Below, one piece after another: positions 55,328-64,000 of a DNA stretch of 64,000 bases. The notes below the pieces were generated by a model, which worked only from the letters and a program-made list of their open reading frames with translations, did not search any database and was not told the origin of the DNA. Position 1 is the first letter of the stretch; every line of letters begins with the position of its first letter. Position numbers and translations under genes: made by a program. The DNA is from Capitulum mitella (taxonomy: Eukaryota > Arthropoda > Thecostraca > Pollicipedomorpha > Pollicipedidae): contig CP099849.1 of assembly GCA_030062745.1 (NCBI GenBank), forward strand, positions 18,832,144 to 18,896,143. The letters are read 5' to 3'.

Positions 55328-57724
55328 CTGAAGAAGTCTTCGGAGATGGCAGAAATAACATGTCATCCGTCCATGAAGTAAATGGTTATGCGATGTGAGG
55401 ACATGCCACTTTTCTGGAGAAGCCGAATGCAGTCGAAACTTAAAATGCGATTATTCTTGATTTCCCATTTTCAGATTTTGAATGCGATTATGGAATCTAC
55501 GAACATATCGACAATGTATACAGTATTATTTATATGAATTAAGATTGAGAAGTTGTATTGTGAACAAACACCCAGCAATCCCAATATGAGGTCACGTAAA
55601 CGAATCATGTCCGGAAAGCTGGCGTGTTATTATTCTGCTGCTTTTGATATTTGTTCAGGCTCCCGTTTGAAGAAATGTCTGCAGCGTGGTTTTAAGGTAT
55701 AAATGATCTAAAAAAGACTTACAGGACCAATTAATATATGTTGCAGATATGCCAGGGTTTCTGCTGCAAGACGAGGGCTTGCTCGACGCATTGCATTTCA
55801 CTGGGCTGTTGTACTCTAATAAGTCAGCTCATTCTGTTCAATGGAGGCCATGAATGGTTGAGACTGCACTGAGTACCGATGGGCATGGAGGCTGTCTGTC
55901 GGCAGCTAACGGCAGCCGGATCCCGGAAATGTCTGACAGGCAGGGACTCCAAAGGAGGCATCAGGAGAACGGGAGGGTAAGTGAATGTACAGACATGACA
56001 TGGGTGACATGGGTCCGTCTGAAAGAACAAATCCGAGATCCCGGTAGATGACGCCTGAGCGTGTCGATAGATGTCGCTTACGTCGGAGACCCTTCCAACC
56101 GTTGCTGGTCATGAACGTTTCTTATCGAAATGCAAAAGGACTTCACGTCTTGATGGATCAGAATAGCGACAGCAAGAGCATTGGTAGAATTCTGTATCTT
56201 TTTATTCATGCCTTGACAACGGGTAAACATCTCGCTGAAGCCGGCACCCAGCGAATAAGTATAGCTCAATTTTTCATCACTGGTCAGGATTTTTACCTGG
56301 CTTACGCAAACGCAAAGGTGGCGGAAGGAGGTGCATTGAAGATATCATAGATGAGATTCTTATACAGAATTATAAACAGGGCCCTAGAGACCCAGCATAC
56401 CTCTGAAACGGCCGATACGACATGACAAAGGCACGATTCAGAGCAACCCACGTACAGTGTCTCTTCTAGCTTTAAGTATCCCTGCTGCGTCACCGACCAT
56501 GTGCCGATTGGTTTGAGGAAAATGCTGTCAGGCCGCTATCGGGTTGGTTATCGAATTGTTGAAAACGCTCTGCCGGTGGCGCCACGATGCCACCCTAGAG
56601 ATTCAAAGAGGCCGTCGGTGAAACCAGTGCTGTTAGCGTTCGCCGATAACGATAGTAGCAAGCGGGACCTTTTACGACAGGAAATGGACGGAATCAATAC
56701 TGAGTGCACTTGTCGATGCAGTAAACAGTACCACTGGGAACAGCCGTTTGGGTGATAGCCTGAGATAGAGCTTTTAAGACGTACTGAGTGTTACTATATT
56801 TGGTCTGTAAGTTCTCTGCACCAACGCAGGAGTTGGTTTTCCTAATTTTTCGAAAGTTTTTGATCGTATCCGAAATGTTGCTTCATAAGCTGCGATGCGA
56901 ATAAATATTAGTGTAATAGCTTCGCAACGTAGATTCCGTTTAGGTCTTTTATCTCTCTTCGACAAACAGGGTCCCCGAATTGCCAGCGACTACGTCGCTA
57001 TCGATAATTTATGTCCTAACTGGGTGAAAAATAGAACATGTGGACAGTGACGGAGTCTGGCGAACAGCACGACAGCATGCGCCTACGCATATTTCTCGGA
57101 TGCCATCAGTGTTAACTTCCGTAACAGCAAATTGCGACCCTCCGTTGTTGTTGGAATAACACGATGCCAACCTGAGTTTCAACTCCCTTGGTGCCGACTT
57201 TTACAAACTTCCGTTGATGCATCCACTTGGTGCACACGACGCGTGACGACATTGGAGCATGCTCACAGAGATGTCGGCAGGCGGTGAGGTCGTGCTTATG
57301 AACAATCCAGCCATGTCGAGTGCTTCGTCCGCAGGCAGCCGATCACGCACCGTTGCATAACAATCACGCGGTGCCAAATACAGTAAGCGAAAGCAACATC
57401 TGCGACTCGGAAAAAAAACATGAACGGAACAGGGATTTCGCAACATAAATCTGCACGTGCGCAACTGTCCACATCGCGCACTGCTTCCTGTGCTTATCGG
57501 AGGAGCAGGCTGGTTTCCGGTGTTCTCTGTACGACTCGTTTCAGTTATCAGCACAGCCGCATCCTCGGGAAATGGATAACCCGGGTCGCAGAGGCCTCTT
57601 CAGACCTTCAGAGCTACCAATGCATGTGTGCAATAGTCAGCCAGCTATCCTCAAAACGCTAAAACGTGGAACGATGTTGGCAAAGTATCTAAGCAGTGCC
57701 GTAGGTTGATCAGTACATCACGAT

Positions 57725-58695
57725 TAACCCTCGCCACGGAGCAGTTTTCTAACGCGTCCTAGAGAACTTGGGTGAAGCCCACGTTCGTTGTTCTATAATT
57801 AATGTCCAGATACTTTTATGCAGATCTTGTACTCTAGGTCAAGATAAGCCAGGACAGTCAGAATGGCCATCTTTCGCTTCTCAGGTGAACGGGTTACATT
57901 TCATTTTCGTTCATGTGTGAAACTTGTGCAACGCTTTTATCGTGTTTGTAGCGTTTTAGCACTTATTCCGAAGACCGTGATGGCCCTTGGGCAGGTGGTC
58001 AAATGAGCATCGTAGTTCAGGTTTCGAATAAAACTACGAATGGTTGGCAGACTGGTATCAAATCGTCAAGGAAACCAATCTTTTGTTTCAAACTGATGTG
58101 ACTTAGCATTTCGTGACTGTTCCATGACTCTGAAGACCGGACAGGCGGTCTTCACCGCTTGCGTTACCTCCATGATATTTCAAATGCTCGTAACCTCCAA
58201 AAAGGTCAAACCAGGTCACTGGCCTTACTTGGATTTTGGAAGGTCACATTAAGTTACACGACCTTTGGAAGCATCTGATCAGGCTGCATACCAGTCGTGA
58301 CCTCTTACTGAACGAATAATTTTTTGTTCCAAAAACAGCGGGATCACAGAAGAAGCCTTTGCAGCCTACCTTATATCTCCATGACCTGAAGTGATCCAAG
58401 ACTGAAATGCGTTTTACACTATGGGAAACTAGATTCAGCTACTCGAAATTCCATGCAACTCTCACTATGTCATGTACGAAAAAAGGTGGGATCACAGAAC
58501 ATGCTTTCGAAAATTACTTCATATGTCCGTGACCTGAGATGACCCAAGACCATAATACGGCTTCAGACATGCGAAACTGAAAAGAATTCAGCGATCCAAA
58601 GTTTCACGCAGCTGCTCCTCGTCGTCCAGGAGGTGCCGGGAGAAGCGTCATGAAGGTGGGGGATGATCGGCCCGCCTTGTAGGGCGCGTGTTAAT
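57725..58695. mobile_element. possible third TTAA-type element or related repeat
   Basis: TTAACCCTCGCCACGG at 57725 resembles the left end of copy 1 (TTAACCCTCGCTCG), and GGGCGCGTGTTAA at about 58683-58695 resembles the right end. The interior is rich in TGACCT motifs, as in the other copies, and contains two imperfect ~150-bp direct repeats (GGGATCACAGAA at about 58341 and 58489). Body alignment was not established by eye. Confidence 0.35.
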
Positions 58696-58964
58696 GTACT
58701 ATGCACACATAATGATTCATCAAACTGCTGCTAACATTACATCTCATTGTTCATCACTCACACCGTTTGCATTATCCATCATGTATTAAAGCGTTTTGGT
58801 TTCGCTGTTACCTAAAGAAGGGCCAGTACGTTAGCGTGATCGTGGATTTGCTAGAAGTAGCACTACCGTGCCGTAGGCGATAAAATTTGGAAGGTCAAGA
58901 GAGTACCATTCATAGCCGGGTCTGCGTGTTCTCGCTCCGTGCCCCAGCACACAGCGGCGGCACT

Positions 58965-59345
58965 GATAACGGACAGGTGCGAGGCCCGGAGGCGGGTCGG
59001 CGCGAAGGGGCGCGGGTGCCGCCGGCGCCGGCCGGCCGGCCGCGACAGCCGCGGGCCGCGATCGGGTGCGTTCAGCGGCCGGCCTGTGTTTGTGGAGGCG
59101 ACAGTCTGGCCGGGGCCGGATGGAGCGGAGGCCAGGGGCCTGCCGGACGTCTGAGCCGTGATGACATCCAGTGGGCGGCCGGCCCCGGCCGCGGACGGCC
59201 ATGTGCACTCGCCGCCGCCGCCGCCGCGGAGAGCGACGTGGACGGCCGCGCTGACGTCGCCATGAAGTGGACGCTGGCGGCGCTGCTGGGCCTGCTGCTG
59301 CCGGCCTGCGGGGACGGTGAGCCGGCGCCGGCGCCGCGGCCGGAG
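58965..59345. promoter_or_regulatory. CpG island at the signal-peptide exon
   Basis: A strongly GC- and CpG-rich block precedes and covers the ATG at 59262, with repeated GCCGGCC motifs and a TGACGTCG site 10 bp before the start codon. It is the most promoter-like region in the right half of the window. Confidence 0.5.
59262..59316 (+). CDS. first exon encoding a signal-peptide-like N-terminus, unknown protein
   Basis: The ATG at 59262 has a strong context (GTCGCCATGA). It encodes MKWTLAALLGLLLPACGD, a short positive N-region plus a leucine/alanine core and a plausible cleavage site at PAC/G, and ends at donor GACG/GTGAGC (phase 1). It sits at the 3' end of a CpG island (about 58970-59340). 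This is the usual layout of the first exon of a secreted or type I membrane protein. No later exon was recognised before 64000, so the product is unknown. Confidence 0.5.
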
Positions 59346-60462
59346 CTCGGGACTGCGATCGCAGGTCTGCTGAGCTCCAGGCGGTGTTCAGTCTTCGCTT
59401 CGGTCGTGCTGCCCTGGACGAATTTGAGCTTAGTCAGGCATCGTTCGTTGTTGATGTTACGTAGGTCGCAGCTGCTCGCAGCATCGCTCGGTCTAAATAA
59501 GCACGGTTGGCAAGCTGGTCTTCGCGTTTCCCCATAAGTTTATTTTACATCATACGAGTAACGGGCACCCCGTTTATGCCCTTACCAAGCATGAAACATA
59601 CAGGGCTTTTTTTGCATTTTAGGTGTTTTATGATATTTGTATAGCATTTGTACATTTTTATGGCATTTTTATATAGTATTTTTGCAGTGCATTTTTACAT
59701 CGGCATCACTCTTGACTGCGTTTAACTCGACACCGCTGGAAATAAGGGCAATATGCAATGCTTCAGGCACCTGGCTAGCAGTTGTCAGGCACCGCCGCTT
59801 GATTATTGGGTGATATGTGATGTTTTCATCCCAGAATTTGCTTGGGTCTAAAGGTTCAAGGCTATCGATTGCATCGGTTCGATATTACTTGACACAAGCA
59901 GCATTGCTCAGTTGAGCAAAGACTTACTAGGAGAGAATGCGTCCAGATGAGTAGCAAGTAAGCCTCCAGTGTCACAGTCATTTCGCAAATCTAGCATTGT
60001 TTCTAGTTATTTATGATTATGTTAACTAGCCATTGCATCTGCGCGTACGTCGACTGCATGCGAATGTCCCACACCCATTGTTCGACTGGATGTGCTGAAG
60101 ACTATTGCACATCGCTTGGCTGGTGAAAAAATTGCCGTTTTTATACAAAACCACAAGCTGTTTTTTGAGTTTCGGGTGTTTGGCGATGACATTACATTCA
60201 TTTTGTCAGCTCCTGAACGTGACCTGAAGACTGCACAACATCAAGGCTTGACGCAAACATAAAAATTAAATTGGTAACCTCTATGTTTTGGACAATACCA
60301 GACCAAAACTGCCTGACTATGCGATAAATGGCTGCTAGAGATACAGCATCACAAAGTTCTGGCCTGGTTTGTCGGACCGGGCCCCTCATAATTATTGTCC
60401 AAATTCGGTTTTGATACTGGGTTCTTTGTGACTTTGCCTCTCGTTACAGTAACAGGAAACGA

Positions 60463-60465
<3 letters not shown>

Positions 60466-60511
<46 letters not shown>
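60466..60511. repeat. (TA)n microsatellite
   Basis: An uninterrupted TA run of about 46 bp downstream of the signal-peptide exon. Confidence 0.97.
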
Positions 60512-60513
<2 letters not shown>

Positions 60514-61060
60514 GTGCGAGTTTCCTCAACAGACATTTGTTCCCCCATTTACTGCAGATAATGATGCGGTTTCCCCTAAGGTGTCGATCAACATACGCCG
60601 TACATACGACCCATCTGGACCAGGAAAATCCCTTGGGTCGCAGGGCGGGCGGATGCTGGTAAATGGGCATCGTCGTGGACAGTTTGTGGACGACATCGGA
60701 AATATCTACGCCAGCTGTGATGATGCCGTTTAGAAGGTAACGAACATTTTTCATGAACACGAATTTTCAGAAATCTGATAAACATCGGCATTCATAGGAG
60801 CATATTTGCATAATGAATGACTTCGTTTCACCGATTGGAACGCATAAATTTTGCCTCTTGCTTTACACAGTACCATATCTTACACCTGGACAGTTACTGT
60901 GCGGATACAGGAAATTCATTGTATACGTATAGTGTATACGTAGATACTTCGATTCCGATCTACCTAGTCCCCAGAATTTGAATAACAATCAAATGAAACA
61001 TTCATTGAGATGGACATGAGGAAAGCAATTCAAATCAACGCATCTGTCAATGAAATATCA

Positions 61061-61951
61061 AAGTTGGGTGTTCGCCAGCAGTTCGTGAACGGTTCCCGAA
61101 CCGCTTTTCGTTTGCGTTTGCGTTCTTTTGCGACTTCGTCGCCGGCCGGCCAGCTGTTCGCAAATACCCTCTGTTGGCGAACAGTCTGCAAACTCTTCGC
61201 GAACATGAACAGTGACTGAATCGGTTTCTAGTTACACCACCAAATGAGTTAATGTGGTGCTGAATGGCTTGGTTTAATTTTTGTGGGTTCAGAATGAAGC
61301 AAAAAATTAATTTTTGGTTACACTATCGACAAAGTGTGCAAAGTTTTGCTTAACTGCGTAGAACAAGCGTTCCCGACTGGGAGGAATTTCCTCCAGGGGA
61401 AATGCAAGGGTCTCAGAGGAGGAATGGCACCATGGCCAAATCTTAATCATGTCTCAGTCAGGAAAGATCACCGTCCAGGCAGAGCAAGCTGGTGCAGGCT
61501 GGAAGGTGATGTGCCACATGCAGTATGCAGGGGCGTTTACTACGCGTTTTCTGGTCATGCAGTTTTGAGGTTTTCTAGTCGTCGCTTTGCGCTGAGCTCA
61601 GCAGCCTGGCTGGATCCTTGGGCGTGCCAAGCATTGGCGAGAGCGAACACGATACGCACAGCGAGACCAACACCTTTATGTCGTCGAAAACGAGTGAAAT
61701 GAAAAGTTAAGATGGTACGAATATGGCAGCAATCACGGAACACCTCGACAGCCCGGATTCCAAGAAAAAAACATTTATCGTCACTTTACTGCAACGCTTC
61801 TTGTTCGCCAACTGTTCGCGAACAGTTCGTGTTCGTTTGTGTTCGTTCACGACTGCGGCCGCCGGTCAACAAGCTGTTCACAAACGCGCCCTGTTTGCGA
61901 ACAGTTCGTTCGTATTCGTTTATCAACTGAAACTGGCGAACACCCAACCTT
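61061..61951. mobile_element. short transposon with terminal inverted repeats and GTTCG clusters
   Basis: GTTGGGTGTTCGCCA at about 61063-61077 is repeated in perfect inverted form at about 61934-61948. Both end regions are packed with GTTCG/CGAAC and GTTCGCGAAC-type palindromes (61070-61205 and 61795-61940). The ~650-bp middle shows no recognisable protein. No clear target duplication was resolved. Confidence 0.6.
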
Positions 61952-62098
61952 GTGAGATATCGGTAGGTCAAGACATGACGTCCTGTCTGTGTAGTTCTGT
62001 CATGACAAGGAAAGAAAAGTCTAGACTGAAGAAAAACTAAATTTTAAGAGAAATATTCGTTTCTGTGTTTATTTGTTTTTGTATCTGAGTACGCAGCA

Positions 62099-62233
62099 GG
62101 AGCGTAGGAACATCTAGAAAAGCGGGAGGGGAGGGGCCAGAGACGTTTTTCTTCATAGCATTAATGCTAAATCTCTCAAAAGTGGGGGGGGGGGGCATGG
62201 CCCTGGGCCTCCCTCCCTGTCCCTACGCCTATG
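62099..62233. repeat. short hairpin MITE, copy B
   Basis: The ends are inverted (GGAGCGTAGGAACA and, in complement, CATAGGCGTAGGGACA). The body has AAAAGCGGG, a central TAGCATTAATGCTA palindrome, and a G-run. It resembles 15985-16112. Confidence 0.55.
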
Positions 62234-63282
62234 GCGCGCAGTTCCTTGTCCTTAGGTGTCCTGTTTGAATCTCAGCCTTCTGCATTGTTCGTCACACATC
62301 TGACGGCACGGCTAATGGCGCAGTTGAAACATCTACCCTTTGAGTGAGGAGTGATTTCCAACAGCAGGTTTGATGATTGTGCTAACTGCCCTAGGATCTA
62401 AAAGGAATGTACTGGAATGCACTAGAGTGTGCTAGTATGCAATGAAATGCGGACAGCACTGATCGTCGGCGCTCGATTAAGTCCTATCAGAATCGTATTT
62501 CATGCTGAACGTTTTCTGCGATAACAGGCTGAAACGTCTTTTTCTTTTCATTCGATATCAGAAAGCAGATGATTTATAACGTCATTGGATCAGTCTCTGG
62601 CAAAGTTATCATGTAATTGGTCAATAATTTAAAGGCAATTGACAGGCAATCGTTACAAGGTCAGGCGCTGATCCCGGCCGGGATACACCAAGATGTGTTT
62701 CGTTTCCCATTTCAAGTGACGGTGATAATGGGCGCGTGTCAGTGACAGTTCATCAGTTTCGGAAGGAGTTAGCTCTACAGTTACGTTGCTGTCTTACCGG
62801 GTTCTATCCGGAACAACGAGACGCGTCTCCCGTTGATCGATGATGCGCAAGTTCTGTATTCTTTTAGCCGAAAACCTTACTTTTAGGACTCCATTACTCT
62901 GTCTTGCATGTCATTGCATTGAATTTGTACTGTACAAATGAAATATATTATATAGCGTTCAAACAAAAGTTAATGCAGAGTGGCATAATATAGGCAGGTC
63001 ATTTCTATCGTTTTTTTCTGCCGATTTAATATCCCAGTTTTATGTAAGTGGGTATTTCATATGATTTATCCATGCATGACATCATCCTTAATTCGGACAA
63101 TATCCGTTGATTATAGAGAATTCAGCTAAGCTGAACTAAACAAAACAGATCATCCACACCTCAATTAGGTTAATCAAGTAAGAAAAATTGTCTTTGCAGG
63201 CTCCCGGACCTTGGGCATGATTATGAAAATAAACAACCTTTTTTAGCCAGGAGGGACTTTGTGTACATATACACACAAACAC

Positions 63283-63284
63283 CT

Positions 63285-63345
<61 letters not shown>
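63283..63345. repeat. (CA)n-(TA)n compound microsatellite
   Basis: A CA run (about 63285-63310) passes directly into a TA run (63311-63345). Confidence 0.97.
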
Positions 63346-63346
<1 letters not shown>

Positions 63347-64000
63347 CCTAGCGCGTTTAGCCGATGCCTTATATTCAGTTAGCTACTCCCCAGCCATTCA
63401 GAAGAAACAAAAATTTCAGTTACAAAATTCAGAACGCTTAAGTGCCAGTCAAAAACAGCGTAAGAACTGCAAACACCAACATGAACAAGGGAGCAAGGAA
63501 ATACAAAATGGCATGGATTGCATCAATGCAAATGGACACAACTTTCGGTCCTTGATCTGTTTCGCTACTACATAATTAAACGGGTCAGCTGAATTGTAGA
63601 TCACACACGGGGACGGCGCCCGGATTTTTGACCAGGGGCGCAGCCGAGACGATGACCTCTTGAAAGGAGACCTCTCGCCTCAGAATTAAGGATTTGGGCC
63701 ACTTCATTTTACGATTTGCCATCTTCACAATAAAAAACCTGCCCGCTTGTCTGACGGAAATGGCGGCAAAATTGGCAATCGCCCACAGAAAATTTTGCGT
63801 TTTGCATCACAAAACAAGCCTTTTCCTTCGCTCTCCGTCACATGATCTTGCAAGTTCTGAAACTTGCCTCTTCCGACCAACAGCGAGATTCCCATGACCT
63901 CATTCATGAAAGTAAACTTTGTCACAACATATCCGAAGTAACATTTCACTGCAAAATGATGTCATGAAATTTTTGCTGCACCTTTAAACGGATTTCAGAT

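Larger units (their letters stand above)
51284..57724. other. repeat-rich intergenic or upstream region
   Basis: 6.4 kb with the ~150-bp and 120-bp tandem repeats, the 53-bp minisatellite and the candidate exon at 55190-55327. No confident gene. Confidence 0.6.
59317..64000 (+). other. region downstream of signal-peptide exon
   Basis: 4.7 kb, mostly AT-rich, containing two microsatellites, the GTTCG inverted-repeat element and MITE copy B. Probably intron of the gene starting at 59262; no second exon recognised. Confidence 0.55.

Noticed and set aside
1-64000. CRISPR arrays, operons, prophage or bacterial insertion sequences
   Set aside because: The genes are intron-containing animal genes and all periodic repeats are minisatellites, microsatellites or eukaryotic DNA transposons.

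Overview
This is animal nuclear DNA: split genes with consensus GT/AG splice sites, long introns, strong base-composition swings (GC-rich, CpG-dense exons and islands against AT-rich introns) and many decayed DNA transposons and minisatellites. The protein-coding content points to an invertebrate, perhaps an arthropod or another protostome, but nothing seen here fixes the species. There is no operon, CRISPR array or other prokaryotic feature.

Layout. (1) Positions 1-36364, minus strand: a class VI (ATP11-type) P4-ATPase phospholipid flippase. Twenty exons were placed by joining conserved protein blocks at splice sites. Every exon junction keeps phase, giving about 966 residues with no internal stop; the last ~200 residues lie beyond the left edge. 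Its introns carry a decayed Tc1/mariner transposon inside a larger inverted repeat, a foldback element, CpG islands and several minisatellites. (2) Around 39194-39272, minus: a possible upstream first exon inside a CpG-rich stretch with a perfect CRE palindrome over the ATG. (3) Positions 41194-51283, minus: a small four-coding-exon gene for a Costars-domain protein (ABRA/STARS-like, about 135 residues). (4) Nested in its 6.8-kb intron, on the plus strand at 47242-48984: an HDDC2-like 5'-nucleotidase (HD domain) with two coding exons and one apparent single-base frameshift near the C-terminus. (5) Positions 51284-59261: mostly intergenic, with tandem repeats, TGACCT-rich repeats and one weak exon candidate. 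(6) Positions 59262-59316, plus: a CpG-island first exon encoding a signal-peptide-like N-terminus; the rest of that gene was not found. (7) Positions 59317-64000: microsatellites and short inverted-repeat transposons.

The most informative mobile-element result is a piggyBac-type family with TTAA target sites and CCC...GGG ends. Two 1.2-kb copies lie in two introns of the Costars gene, and one contains a 127-bp relative inserted at a TTAA whose empty form is still visible in the other copy. The three identified genes are unrelated in function: membrane lipid asymmetry, actin/SRF signalling, and nucleotide monophosphate turnover.
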